Of a stretch of DNA of 64,000 nucleotides, positions 35,438 through 47,211 are shown one piece after another (positions within the stretch are counted from its first letter, which is position 1; every line of letters begins with the position of its first letter). Location of the stretch: NCBI RefSeq assembly GCF_030445035.2, contig NC_080685.1, positions 110,596,432 to 110,660,431 of the forward strand, written 5' to 3'. This DNA is from Dasypus novemcinctus. Taxonomy: Eukaryota > Chordata > Mammalia > Cingulata > Dasypodidae. Below the pieces are notes generated by a model that worked only from the letters and a program-made list of their open reading frames with translations, ran no database searches and was not told the DNA's origin. Position numbers and translations under genes: made by a program.

Positions 35438-38400
35438 AAGCATGGCAGTGGCACAAGGACAGACATATAGCCCAATGGAATCAAATTAAGAGCTCAGAAA
35501 TTGACCCTCACATCCATGGCTAATTGATTTTGACAACGTGGCAAAGATGCTCAATTAAGATAGAATAGTCTCTTCAACAAAGGGTGCTGAGAAAACTGGA
35601 TTTCCATTCCCTACCTCACACCATATACAAAAGTCAACCCAAAATGGATCAAAGCCCTTAGTGTAAGAGCTGGAACTAGAAAACTCCTAGAAGAAAACAT
35701 TAGGAAGCATCTTCAGGACCTTACATTAGGCAATGGTTTCTTAGACTTTACACCCAAAGCACAAGCAACAAAAAGGAAAAATAGATAAATGGGACTTCAT
35801 CAAAATTAAAAACTTTTGGGCTTCAAAAGGCTTTATCATGAAAGCAAAGTGACAACCTACACAATGGGAGAAAATATTTGGAAATCACATAAACCACATA
35901 TCTGATAAAGATTTACTATCCAAAATATATAAAGACATCCTTCATCTTAGCCACAAAAAGGCAAACAACACAATTTAGAAACAAGCAACAGACTTGAACA
36001 GACATCTCTCCAAAGAAGACACACAAATGGCCAGAAAGCACATAAAAAGACACTCAACATCATTACCCATCAGGGAAAGGGAAAGCAAAACCACAATGAG
36101 ATACCACTTCACACCTATTAGAACGGCTGCTATTACAAAAATGGAAAATAACAAGTGCTGGAGAGGATGTGAGGAAATAGGAACACTGATTCATTGCTGG
36201 TGGGAAGGTAAAATGGTATATGCAGCCACTGGAGAACACAGTTTGGCAGTTCCTCAGAAAACAAAGTGTAGAACTATCAATATTATATGACCCAGCAATC
36301 CCACTACTGGTATATACCCCAAAGATTTGAAAGCAGAGACTGGAAAAGATATTTGCAAACTGATGTTCACCATGGCATTACTCACAATTGCCAAACGATG
36401 ACAGCAACCCAATGGCCCATCAACTGATGAATGGATAAATAAGCTGTGGTATGACATACAATGGAATATTATCCAGCTGTAAGAAGGAATGAAATCCTGA
36501 TACATGCAACGGTATGGACGAACCCTGAAGATGCCATGCTGAATGGAATAAGCCAGACCCAAGAGGGCAAATATTCTAATTTGAAACAATTGGCATAAGC
36601 AAACCCACAGAGTCAAAATCTAGAATATAGGTTACCCCGGGATGGGGTAGGATAGGCAATAGGAAGTTAAGGCTTACAATGGACAGGTCTCCCATTTGGG
36701 ATGATGGAAACGTTTGGTAGCAGAACATTGTAAACACAGTTAACAGCACTGAAATGTGTATCTGAATATGATTAAGAGGGGGAAATGCTAGATTGTATCT
36801 ATGGTAACAGAACACAATTTTTAAAAAATCCATGGAACTACTTCACATAAACAGGGAACCCTAAGTTAAACCATGGACTTTAATGAATGGCACGATTATA
36901 AAAATGTGCTGTCATCATTGTGACAAATATTGCACATCAGTGTAAGATGGGTGGCGTACGGGAATCCTGTGTGGTATGCATGGTTGTTCCGTCAATCCAC
37001 ACCTTCTCTAATGAAGAAAAAAAATAATGCAGAGCAGTTTCCAGTTAATTAAGGAGCCTGACTTGATGCTTTCTCACTGGGGGTCAGCAGGTCTGAATGT
37101 GGACTTTGGAAGGTGAGAGAGACCCCGACTCTCCTGCGCGTCCCGGGGAGAGGGGGCAGGAGGCAGGCACGAGAAGCACCTGCGGGCCTCCCGCCTCTGG
37201 TTTGGGGAAGTGGCCCAGCGACCGTGGCCTCCGCCTGGAGCCTAAGTCCAGCAGTCGTCTTGGGGACAGGCGGCTCCTCTGGGCTCGCTCCATTTCCCTC
37301 TGGGGAGCTAGCACCCGGCTGGGTTCAGGCGGGCGTTGGAATGCGCGTCAGTGCTGCACCGCATAGCCGCCCTCGAGGGCTGAGCACCCCTCTCGTGAGG
37401 CAGGGTGGGCTCTTACCTGGGGGGCCCGGGCTCCCTGCTGGGCCTCTGGCTCCTCTGGACCTGGGGTTTGTTGTGGCGCCTCCAGGCGCTCCTGAGTGAA
37501 GGCAGGATTCCTGGGGGCAGGGACCAGGCCAGGAGCCTCTGGCCCTCAAACGTGCTCGACTCGGGAGCCAAGTTGATTGCCAGTGCAGCCGGGGGGGGGG
37601 GGGGGAGTTGAGCGCCAGCCTCGCCCACGCCGGCTGTGAGTTCTGATCCCAAATGGGATCCTTTCGAGTTATTTTGCATTTGACCAAACAGGGTGTTTTT
37701 GATTTCTTATTTCTCCTCCTTGTCTTCTAAAAGGATGCAGACCTAAAAGGACCCAGGGGCACTAGCAGGCTCTTAGACAGCACACTGCTGCTCAGCCTGG
37801 AATTGAACATAAAGCCGTCTGATTAAATTTCCATCTCGGTCTGCGTGAGCTCCGAATGAATGGGAAGGGTTCGGAAAAATCACTTGGGGCACTAGGCGTT
37901 TGGGGATTGGTCGAATCTGAAAACAAGAAGTTTGAGATGTTCTGCTTGTTGCTGGGAGAAATGCCAGCCGGTAGGCGGAAAGAGCCTGTTGCAAATGTCA
38001 GCATCGGAGGAGCTACTGCCTACACCTTTAGAGATGACACTGTAGGCACCCGCAGTTCTCAAAGTGATTTATGCCTCTAGCTGGGAAAAGCGAAAAATCC
38101 ACCAGGCCAAACCCCAGGCCCGGCCCTGTGGCTGCTCCCCGGGAACGCCAGTGCTCCCGGCTGCCTTCTGAACGGGGCTGGGGTGTCGAGGACGGGGCTG
38201 ACACGACTCAGCAGAGACGACCCGCCAAGCCGATCTCCCCAGCGCTTTCTGCAGCCACAGAGACCCCCCTTTAGAAGTCCTCCCAGGTGGCCTCGGAATA
38301 GGTAACCGTCTTGTCTACTGCCAGGGGCCCTGGATAACTTCCACACGTGCCATTTCTGCCAGAGATTCCAAGACCGTCATACGAGAGACACAAACCCTAA

Positions 38401-38822
38401 GGGAGACCATACATAACTTCTTTGCTATTGCCTTTTCTGAAACCCGCAAAATATTCAGCATAGAAGCAAGAAAAGGTTTACCGAATGAGTAAACAAACCT
38501 CGCAGGCATTTACTTAATGCAGCGCACACCACTGGTGGAGTTCTTTCTTTTCCAACTCTGATCTCCACTAAATGCCTGACTGGTCCCTTCTTGATCTGAT
38601 CCCATCTCTTTTCCTAGAGATCTACTAGAAGAATGACTTCTGGCTAGAGGATTCAATCACCCAATTGGACCGTTAGGGAAACAGGAATCCTAAGTGGGCA
38701 GAGCTACCGCGAAGGTCTCCTAATTCAATGCCCCGTTCTGACCCGTTATCCGAGCTGCCTCAACATGTGACTCTGCAGTTGCTAACCCGCCCTTTGGAAG
38801 ACGTGGCCCTGAAATCCCTGCT

Positions 38823-38907
38823 CCAGACACCCAGCAGCACTGTACCACTTCAAGGTGTCGGAAAGCCTGCACGTGGAGAGAAGGTTTCCGACACTGCAGG
38901 TGTCTGG
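38823..38907. repeat. Near-palindrome (nested inverted repeat)
   Basis: Outer arms ccagacacc (38823-38831) and ggtgtctgg (38899-38907) enclose inner arms gtgtcggaaa (38855-38864) and tttccgacac (38885-38894). Both pairs are perfect. The left side carries about 19 more bases between its two arm parts than the right. Confidence 0.8.
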
Positions 38908-39446
38908 ATGGTTCTACTCATGCAGAGAAAGAAGCGCTTTCTGCAGCCACGGCAGTGTCCCCTGCAGCGGGTGCTATCACCTCTTCTTCCACGGCTGTGT
39001 GCATGCATTGCTGCCGGCAAACCCTTGCTGCAGGGTTGCTGCCTTCACTTATTTCTATGTTGCTCAATATCCTTCCATATTCCCGCCCGTCAAACCGTGG
39101 GGCCGGTGCCCCTCTCAAACACACTGAGGCATTTTGCTTCAAAACGCACCATCCTTCCGTGGGAGTGAGCTTTTCCAGCTCTCTTTCTGCTCCCAAAGCT
39201 AAAGCAGAGACAGAAAACGCACTTCTGCTTGGCCTCTGGGAAAAACCAGCCGAACCCCAAATGCCTAGGTGAGAATTCACAATCGTGACGCCACCAGCTG
39301 GAACTGCCCCTTCCCCTCCCAACTGCGTGAAGTCCTCTTGGCGAAAACTAAAGCATGGGCACGGGCGGGTGCCATCTGCACTGATGCTATTTCTTTGGAG
39401 AAATGAATTTGTTTTTTGTGGGTTTTTGTTTTGTTTTGTTCTCCCC

Positions 39447-39560
39447 ATTAGACTGTAAATTGTTCAAAGTAAAGAATTATGTCTTCTTCTTTCTTTGTAA
39501 TTCTCCAGTGCCCAATTTGGCTGCTCTGTGCCTAGCAGGTTTTCAACAAACACCGCTGGC
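39447..39560 (+). repeat. L2 3' end
   Basis: 'ttagactgtaaattgttcaaagtaaagaattatgtcttctt' then 'ccagtgcccaatttggctgctctgtgcctagcagg' follows the L2 3' pattern (actgtaagctccttgagggcagggactgtgtc). Confidence 0.65.
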
Positions 39561-40478
39561 AATGCGAAGTGAGCTCTTAGCACTTACAAATGAGAAATCC
39601 CTCACATGCATTCTCGAAGGTTTTATTTTTAAAAAAGCATTTCTTGAATTTAATGCGTATGTGTTTACGTAGAAGACAGAGAAAGATGAGAGACTCAGAG
39701 AAGAAAGGGAAACATTAAGGTACGGGCACAGACAAGGAAAGACTGGCCAACCCACGGCGGCCCGCAGAGAGCCTTCCAGGTCTCCCTGTTAATCCACCCT
39801 AATGGGATGGAGCTCCCGTTCTGGTTCAGGGCTTCAGGTGCTTTAGCCCACAACACCGTGATGGGAAAGCACTATGCTCGACAGCGCGCAGCTCTCAATA
39901 CAAGGGTGCCCAAGGCGGGTCTAAAACCCGTGGCCTGTGCCCTCACGCTGGGCCCCGGGGTGTCTGCCACCATTGCTGAGGCTGCCCGAGCTTGCCTTTC
40001 ACAATGGTACGCTCCTTCACGAAGCAAGGCGCCAGTTACACGCGATTGAGACGGCTGTCGGCTCGAGCCTCTGCTCCTGGGAAGCTGGCCCTCGCCTTGC
40101 TTTCTCCATTCCAGCGGGGGAGGCAGCGCCGCGTGGTGGAAGGAGAAACAGGCCGAGAGCTGGAGAGGCCGGGCGAGGGATGCCGTCCCTCAAGGTCTCA
40201 GATTCCTTGTCACTTGAACGGAGAGCAACGGTCCCTGGCCCGCTCAGCGGCTGCAGGGAGGCTCTGTGGGATGCAGGGCACAAGCGGGCAGGGTTCGGAC
40301 CTAGGACCGCGGGAGGGCTCACGGCCACCCCGGGGACGGCACGGCCTCGTTTGGGCCCGCAGTGGCGGGGATCGCTACAGGGAGAATAACTAGACAAGAA
40401 AGGCAAATTCCTTCCTATGCACTAATTCTTTAAAAAAATCTTGCCTCCTTAAAAAATGGCTATCAAGACATCAAATTG

Positions 40479-40900
40479 GGGCGGCGGACTTGGCCCAGTG
40501 GTTAGGGCGTCCGTCTACCACATGGGAGGTCCACGGTTCAAACCCCGGGCCTCCTTGACCCGTGTGGAGCTGGCCATGCGCAGTGCTGATGCGCGCAAGG
40601 AGTGCCCTGCCATGCAGGGGTGTCCCCCGTGTAGGGGAGCCCCACACGCAAGAAGTGCACCCCGTAAGGAGAGCCGCCCAGCACGAAAGAAAGTGGAGCC
40701 TGCCCAAGAATGGTGCCGCACACACGGAGAGCTGACACAACAAGATGATGCAACAAAAAGAAACACAGATTCCCGTGCTGCTGACAACAACAGAAGCGGA
40801 CAAAGAAGACGCAGCAAATAGACACAGAGAACAGATAACCGGGGTGGGGGGGGGGGGGGAATGGAGAGAAATAAATAAATAAATAAATCTTAAAAAAAAA
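40479..40900 (+). mobile_element. Full DAS-SINE (long-body, young type)
   Basis: Head 'ggcggcggacttggcccagtggttagggcgtcc' with A-box-like tggcccagtgg and B-box ggttcaaaccc. The body has gcaaggagtgc units, followed by a G-run, 'aaataaataaataaatctt' and an A-tail. Duplications aagacatcaaattg (40465-40478) and aagacattgaattg (40901-40914) bound it. It is nearly identical in wording to the copies at 52959 and 55179. Confidence 0.95.
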
Positions 40901-40984
40901 AAGACATTGAATTGTTGTCCCGGTTGGAGTGTAAGGCACTGTGACTAGTTAATCAGACAGCGTGCCTTGGAGAGGAAGAGCCCC

Positions 40985-41225
40985 ACTGGGATGTGGTGAA
41001 GACCGCGTTGCAGCCCCAGCTCTTGTACTCACTACCCAAGCGACTCTGGGCAAGTCACTTCACCTTTATATGCCTAGGTCTGCTCATCAGTAAAATGAGG
41101 CTGATGATAGGACCTGCCTCAGAGGGCTGAACTGAGGATACCGTGAGCTACTGCACCAAACGCTCTGGTCAGGAGCCTGACCTGAAGTCCGGGACATTAA
41201 TGGCACTTATTATTGTTCCATGTAT
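40985..41225 (+). repeat. MIR element
   Basis: 'gcgactctgggcaagtcacttcacctttatatgcctaggtctgctcatcagtaaaatgaggctgatgatagg' matches the MIR core and flank. Confidence 0.85.
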
Positions 41226-41394
41226 CGTCTCGTTGCGTAGGATTTTAATACCAACACAGTGAAGACTAAGCAAGTAACTCAAACAGCATCTGAACAACCA
41301 AAATAGTGTCATGACGTACACACATCGAACGTCAGGCCACCCGCGGTGCCTCGTTCACTTGCTAACTGTCACGCTGGGCGCGAGTCTCAGCGAG

Positions 41395-41590
41395 CATCAG
41401 GGTGATTGCGGACGGCCACTTGCCACGTGCCAGGCGCGTCACTGACTGGGGTACGCTCGTCATCACACCGCGCCCTCCAGTACCACGGGGTGGCTCTGAT
41501 CTGCACCCTCATTCTACAGACGAGGGCACGGAGAGGCTCAGCGACCTGTCCCGGGTCAAAGTGCTAAGCAGGGGACCCCGGCAGGAGCGC
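41395..41590 (-). repeat. MIR element, reverse orientation
   Basis: 'attctacagacgagggcacggagaggctcagcgacctgtcccgggtcaaagtgctaagcagggg' is the reverse complement of the MIR core, with CpG-rich substitutions. Confidence 0.75.
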
Positions 41591-44070
41591 GGGGTGCCTG
41601 CAGCCAGCCGTGCACTCTCGGCCGACACGCACGCAGCCTCCGACCCGGTCCCCGGGCTCGCGGCGGGTCAGAAGACGAGGCAGGTGGGGGAGCTGCAGCG
41701 ACAGGTGCACTGGCAGCCGACGGGCTCGCGTGAGAGGGGAAAGAGCGAGGGACGCGACGCTAGGAGGGAGAGGATTCCACAGCCAGACGCCCTGACCGTC
41801 CCCTTGAGGGCCATGAGCCCTAATGTACCCCCAAACCCCAAGAGGACATTTATTGCATAGCGCGGTGCAATGCTTTTCACTATGTCATCAAGAAAAACCA
41901 AACTGTGTCCCTAGAAGACAGGAAAGTGAGGAGGGAAAAGCAAGGTGGCATGTTAAGGGGCCGATGCCCTCTGGACCATTCCCCTTGCTGAACAGCCTCT
42001 GACAAGATGGCACAAATTAGGTGTGCTCTTCAGAAACGATCAGCAGAGTAAGGGCTAAAGAAATGCCTACACCTAGGTCCATCAGGAGGGTGTTTCCATG
42101 CATCTGCACTTCTTATTCACCGTGGCTTAATTTAATCCAGTTTCTATCCAGTTTTGAGAAAAATATATACCTTGTAATCCCTCCATACCGCTCAGTTTAG
42201 AATTGTGGCTTCTGTGCCTTTAGCCGATGTTGTATTTAAAGGGATCACAAACTCATTCCATCCGATAATTTAAAGGGACCTATAAATCTGCTAAAAATGA
42301 GGGGGGAAATGACATTAAGAGGCCTTCACAGGACGCAGTTCTCACGGTGGGTTTTAGCCTCCTTCCCTGGCCAGCACCAAGGATGGCATGGCAAAAGGCC
42401 AGGGGTCCGAGGACGGCATGGCAAAAGGCCGGGGGTCTCTCCGAGGACGGCGCGGCAAAAGGCCGGGGGTCTCTCTTCGTGCGCTGAAGCACCAGGGTTC
42501 TCCCATCAGGGGCGGGTCGCGGCTCCCTGTTCACAGCCTTCCACTGCCCCCTGAAGCTACACTGTGTTTCATACCTATTCACCTCCTGTTCTATTCTCTA
42601 AGTTCCATAAAAACTGCTTTCAAAGTCCCCAAACAGACCCTGACTGCTTGAAATGCATTTACAGCAAATTTTAAAAGATTTAAAAGCAGGCATTTCAAGT
42701 GGGCGTACTTGTAACAGGGATAGCTTTGAACCATCCTCTGTGTCTGGTTATCTGGGGAGGGAGGAGGCTCTAGGACGCCCAAGGGAGCCCCTCCCCACCG
42801 CCGGCCCCCCTCACCTCCACTTACAGGCCATGTGCAGACAGCACAGCTCTGCCCAGGGCCGCCCTCTCCAGCTAATCGGAAGACTAGAATTTGAATTCCA
42901 GGTAAAGAACAGACCATTTTGAACTCTTAAGTAAGGCCCATGCAATATTTGGGACTTGTCTATATTAAAAAGTCATGTGCCGTCCATCTGAAATTCAGAT
43001 TTCACTGGGCGGCCTGTATTTATCTGGCACCGCTATTCTAGACCTGACTCCCCGGAGGAGCTAGGACGGGTGGGAAGAAAAGCGGCCTGGCCGGGGCCCA
43101 GCGTCCCTCTCCTTGGGGAGCCACGCTCCCCCTCTTGCACGTCTGCACCCACTCTCGTCCACAGGGGCTCCGCGGCGCCAGCCAGCCTCATCTCCTTTAG
43201 GAAACCGACCAGTCCCCCCACGCACACCTCCTGCCCTGAACGCGGAGCTGCGCTTCGGCAGAGACGCCTCCGTGACAGTTCACCTGCTTTCCTGTTTCCC
43301 ATGCGAGGCTGCAAAGAGTCTCGGGAGGGACCCTTGGCAGGTGGGGTCCTTCCATTTTCTCTTTCCCCCATGGACCCCTTCCCAGCCGTTGTATTCAGAT
43401 GCCAGGGAGCCCATCCTTGCTAACTTTGGGCAGAGGGTGCTCTGCGGTCATAAATTCAAATTTCGCACAGATGCCCGACTTGCCGGGCAGAAGTTTTGAG
43501 GCACTCCAGCGCCACAGGCACGGCCGTGATCCTGCTAATGGAGGCCCTTGTCCCTCTCACTGCACCTGGTATTGATTAGTGGTCCTTAGGGTGCCGCACT
43601 CTAAAGTAAGCACCTATATTTAACAAAAGCAGGGAGGCGAGGGCTCTCGCTTTCAGGCTGCCCAGCGTGCGCCTGCAGCAAAACATTTACAGCTAAGCCA
43701 TAAAGTGCATGAAAATATGGAAGAAACATTGACACAACAATAAAACGAGGGGAGAGATTAACGATGCCATCCTACGATCTGTTTTCATCGGGTGCAGAGA
43801 AAATTAATTTTTGAAGTCCTTTCATTTAACTTGACAATATTTTGCAGTTTAACCTTTAATGCTGGAAACTCTTTTTTCTTTTCTCTCCCTTCCTCCCTTT
43901 TAAACCTGAAGATGGAGGAAGCGAGTTTTCTGTCTCGTGTTAAGTATGGCTTCATGGCGGTGACCTGGCTTGCCGCTTCTGCTCCGGGCAGAGGCGAGAA
44001 GAGTGTGCTCAGGTAACAGAAATCATTTACCATAATTAACCGCTTTTCACCTCCTATGCAAACATCTCCC
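41591..44070. other. Intronic DNA without a recognised gene
   Basis: Contains the three-copy tandem repeat at 42380-42478. The AT-rich stretch at about 43680-44040 has no named repeat and may be conserved noncoding DNA. No exon was seen. Confidence 0.5.
42380..42478 (+). repeat. Three-copy tandem repeat (about 30-34 bp unit)
   Basis: The unit 'aggacggcatggcaaaaggccggggg' plus tctctccg recurs three times; the first copy lacks the tctct and reads ccaggggtc. Confidence 0.88.
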
Positions 44071-44277
44071 TTTTTTTTTTCCCTTCTGAGGTACCAAGGG
44101 CCGGGGACTGAACTCAGGACCTTGTATGTGTGAAGCCGACACCACACTGGGTTCCCTGAGTTGTTTCTTCACTTGCTTTGCTTGTCGCTTTTGTTTTTTC
44201 GGGAGGCGCTGGGAACCGAACCTGGGGCCTCCTGTGTGGGAGGCGGGAGCTCAACTGCTCGAGCCACCTCTGCTCCC
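44071..44277 (-). mobile_element. Dimeric DAS-SINE, reverse orientation
   Basis: T-run, then 'gaggtaccaagggccggggactgaactcaggacc', a second T-rich linker, then 'gggaggcgctgggaaccgaacctggggcc' to 'gagccacctctgctccc'. These are two reverse-complement DAS heads. It lies in the SUSD4 sense, beginning only 52 bases past the last base of the sushi 3 exon. Confidence 0.85.
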
Positions 44278-44329
44278 AAACTCCTACCTTAATAATCCAA
44301 AATCCAACTTCCAAAAGAAGATGTGTTAC

Positions 44330-44518
44330 CTTCCAGGGCAAGGCACCGGGGCGGGCTGGACGACCAGGTGAGGCTGTGGAAGCACTCGAGGTTCTCCGGC
44401 CCCTCCAGTTTGAATCCGGGGAAGCAGCGGTAGGAGATGACAGCCCCCACCGGGAAGGAGGTCTGCAGGTCGGAGATGTTCCCGTAGCCGTCGGGCGAGG
44501 CCGGCGGTCTCAGGCAGC
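44330..44518 (-). CDS. SUSD4: SUSD4 sushi domain 3 exon
   Basis: This 189-base exon encodes one sushi module. It begins [16 protein letters not shown], continues [19 protein letters not shown] and [19 protein letters not shown], and ends PPRCLALE. Four framework cysteines and the Trp before the last cysteine are present, and NIS is a possible N-glycosylation site. The acceptor is CTCTGCCCAG and the donor is G|GTAACA. It starts with two codon bases and ends with one, so it can be joined to, or skipped between, the neighbouring sushi exons without a frame change. The domain is extracellular. The wording is that of SUSD4 rather than of CSMD or complement-receptor repeats. Confidence 0.95.
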
Positions 44519-45133
44519 CTGGGCAGAGCGAGAGCAGAGGGGAAGACTTTCACCGGGGCGTCGCGCTCGGACCCCGCGGTGGGCCGACCAGCCCTCCCCA
44601 AAACGGCAGGGCGCGCTGCCTGGGCGCAGAGGCTGCGTGGGTGCAGGGGAGCTGAGGCTCGGGGCGCGCGCCTCGACAGGGTGGGCCTGAACCGGGGACC
44701 GCGTCCTCCCAGGAGCAGAAAGGGAAGCCGCAGGGCCACCGCCAGGAAGGGGCCGGCAGGGCCGACGTCGCGGGCGCCGGACGGGCGGGGGCCTCCCCGG
44801 GCCCTGCCGCGTCCCAGCGTCGGCGTTGCGGGCAGCGGCAGCGCCCGTCCTGTTGATGCTGCCCTGTGGCGGCCGCCCCAGGAAGCCGAGGCGGGCGTCC
44901 CGACGTGGCCAAGGCCGCGTGGGCGCGCCTGGGGACGGCGCTGCCCGGCAGGAAGGGAATGCTGCCGGCGGTCGGTTCACCCGGGCACGGAGGGCGGCGC
45001 GAGGGGCGCCACGGGCTGGGCCGCGGCTCGCACCCTGGACTCCCTGGAGGAGCTTTCAAAACGCGCCGCGCCTCGGGCCCGTCCCCAGGGGTTCTCACTT
45101 ACTAGGTCTGGTAATGCTTGGGCACCACTTAAA

Positions 45134-45600
45134 AATTTTTTTTTCCTTTTGTTTTATTTTTTAGAAGCTTTAGATTACATAAATGATAGGTCAAAAACAT
45201 AGGGGGTTCCCATACACCCCCTCCCCCTCCCACACTTCCCGCAGTAACAACACCTCTCATTAGTGCGGCGCATTTGGTAAAACCGAGGAGCACTATTGAC
45301 GCACTGCTGCTCACCATGGACTGTAGCTTACGTTACGGTTTACGCTTTGCATCCCACAATGTCATGGGTTTTGACAAAATGTATGTTGGCCTGTATCCGT
45401 CATTGCAATGCCAGGCAGGACAATTCCTGTGTCCCCAAATGCCCCATGCTGCACCTGTTCTTCCCTCTTCCATCCCCCAGAACCTCGGTGACCACTGCCT
45501 TACATCAAGGTTACCAGAGCTTCCGCCACTAGAGTAAGAAGTCTAGTCCTTAGCTGCCTTCCCCTTCCGTCTGTTCCCTCCTCAGTCTAGAGGGTTCTAC
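45134..45600 (-). mobile_element. L1 3' UTR fragment, reverse orientation
   Basis: A T-rich start then 'agaagctttagattacataaatgataggtcaaaaacataggggg', 'ctcaccatggactgtagcttacg' and 'ttttgacaaaatgtatgttggcctgtatccg' resembles antisense L1 3' UTR DNA. No coding part is kept. Confidence 0.6.
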
Positions 45601-45844
45601 AGTGGTGACGCTGCCACCACTGGACAGAGCACACTTCAGAGCCCTCCCAGGAATTCTAACGTGCCCTCAGGGCTGAGAACGGCTGAGAGGTCACAGTGGG
45701 AAAGGCACACCCAGTGGCTCTCATGGTCACCAAGCGCAGGCAGGGCACGGCAGCTGACCTCAGAGTGGAGGCAGGCCTGGGAAGGGGCAGCTGAACTTCT
45801 GAAAATCCAGTTGTGTTGTAAGTGAAACAGGACAGGAACCCTGT

Positions 45845-45955
45845 GCTGCGGTGGCTCCCACGCTAGGACAAGCACCAGAATCCCTGGGAGGGCCCCATCC
45901 CACCCCCCAGGGCTGGTGCTTCTAGGGTGGAGCCTGAGAACCTGCATTTGTGTGT
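45845..45955 (+). repeat. MER5-like fragment
   Basis: 'gtgctgcggtggctcccacgctaggacaagcaccagaatccctgggaggg' and 'ggagcctgagaacctgcatttgtg' follow the MER5 pattern, ending where the DAS-SINE remnant begins. Confidence 0.6.
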
Positions 45956-46353
45956 CCAGACAGCGAGCTGGTGTGACGGGCAGGTGCGCCCTGCTGACAC
46001 AACAAGATGGTGCACAAGAGACACGAGAAGAAAAACACGAGACACAACAAAGCAGGGAGCAGAGGTTCCCGGTGCCTCCTAAGGAGGACCAGCAAGACAG
46101 TGAGTGACATGACAGGCAGGTGTGGTGAGCTGACGCAACAAGACGATGCAACAAGAGACACAAGAGGAAACAACATAATGAGAGACACTACAAAGCAGGG
46201 AACGGAGGAGGCTTAAGCGATTAGGCGTTTCCCTCCCACATTGGAGGTCCCTGGTTTGGCTCCCGGTGCCTCCTAAAGAAACAGACACAGCAGGTGCAAA
46301 CAACGAGGGGGTGGAGAGAGATAAATAAATAAAATAAGTTTTTTTTAAAAAAA
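45956..46353 (+). mobile_element. DAS-SINE, 5'-truncated
   Basis: Lacks the first head and opens in the body (agcgagctggtgtgacgggcagg). It carries 'ggttcccggtgcctcctaaggagg', a further head-like unit at about 46205 (ggaggaggcttaagcgattaggcg), then 'ataaataaataaaataagtt' and an A-tail. Confidence 0.82.
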
Positions 46354-47018
46354 GAGTGGAAGTGAGCGGGACCACCTCCTGCCTTCGGTAAGCCTCAGCT
46401 CCCTTGTTCCCGTCAAGCCTGTGCAGCCTAGAAGCCCATTCTCGACGGCACAGAGATTCTATCGTGTGTGGCATCCACTGTGCCCATTGGACTTCTCACT
46501 GGCTTCAGCTCTTTCCCTGGAGGAGCAGCGACCTGCAGAGGTGGTGTTGTTTGAGGAGAGGACTAATAGTGTGGAAGCAAGCATGCACGCGAAGACGCCT
46601 GGCTGGTTCCAGCACATGCCCAGTGGCCGGCGCCCGCCTCCTCCTCCTTTGTTACATGGCGTCAGCACCCTGAAGAGAGCTCTCAGCAAACTGCGTCCTC
46701 GACAACCTGCGGTAAAACGCTCCAGCGTGCGGCGTCTGCGTGAGGGCGGGCGGGTGAGGAGAGCGAGGCTCCGGGGGTCAGCCTCCAGGGAGCCCCGGCT
46801 GGCCCCGCACGGCCCTGTCCTGCGGCCACAGGCTCTGCAGCCCCAGCTGACCCAGCCCCAGGCCAAAGGAACAGGCCGACCTGGGGGCCTGGAGCTCATG
46901 GCATCTTTTCAGGTCGTCCCCATGGCCTCTCACGACTTTTATCTGCGCTCAGAACTGACCATGTTCACGGCAACAGTGAAGGGCGTGGAGGGAGGGCAGG
47001 AGTAAAGAAGAAACGGGA

Positions 47019-47211
47019 TCGAGGAGTGGCTGTCGCTCAGGGGTTGAGCACCTGCTTCCCATGTACAAGGTCCCGGTTGGATCCTGGGTACCTCCTAAAA
47101 AAACAAAACAAACAAGGGAAAAAAACCAACTCGGGGGAGGTGGTGCAGCTCAGTGGTTGAGCACCGGCTTCCCACATACAAGGGTGCAATACCTCAAAAA
47201 AAAAAAAAAAA
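47019..47211 (+). mobile_element. Dimeric DAS-SINE
   Basis: Heads at about 47021 (gaggagtggctgtcgctcaggggttgagc) and about 47136 (gaggtggtgcagctcagtggttgagc), ending 'aatacctc' plus an A-run. The second head has lost its B-box stretch. Confidence 0.82.

Larger units (their letters stand above)
32215..37029 (+). pseudogene. LINE-1, 5'-truncated, with nested insertions
   Basis: ORF2-type wording runs from 'gataaatgaaatagagaaaaaaataacag' (about 32233) through reverse-transcriptase remnants (HKIISVDAEKVFDKTQN at about 33383, with phrases like 'gcccactgtcaccactgttattc' at 33604). It continues to the C-terminal region (MARKHIKRHSTSLP; WRGCEEIGTLIHCWWEGK) and the 3' end 'tgaagaaaaaaaataatg'. The frame is broken throughout, so no ORF2 protein is possible. 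Five elements are inserted into it: a hAT element at 32433 and DAS-SINEs at 33031, 34083, 34777 and 35192. It lies antisense to SUSD4. Confidence 0.9.
37030..40464. other. Intronic DNA without a recognised gene
   Basis: Includes a G15 run (37591-37605), a near-palindrome (38823-38907) and an L2 3' end (39447-39560). No exon was seen. Confidence 0.5.
9804..44329 (-). other. SUSD4: SUSD4 large intron between sushi 3 and sushi 4 (34.5 kb)
   Basis: The donor GTAACA lies at 44324-44329 and the acceptor CCCAAG just above 9803. The intron is largely filled with transposon remains listed separately. No exon-like or gene-like sequence with splice sites and protein similarity was found inside on either strand. 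Confidence 0.85.

Noticed and set aside
40479..40560. tRNA-like sequence with A and B boxes
   Set aside because: It is the head of a DAS-SINE with body, tail and target duplications, not a tRNA gene. The same applies to the other DAS heads.
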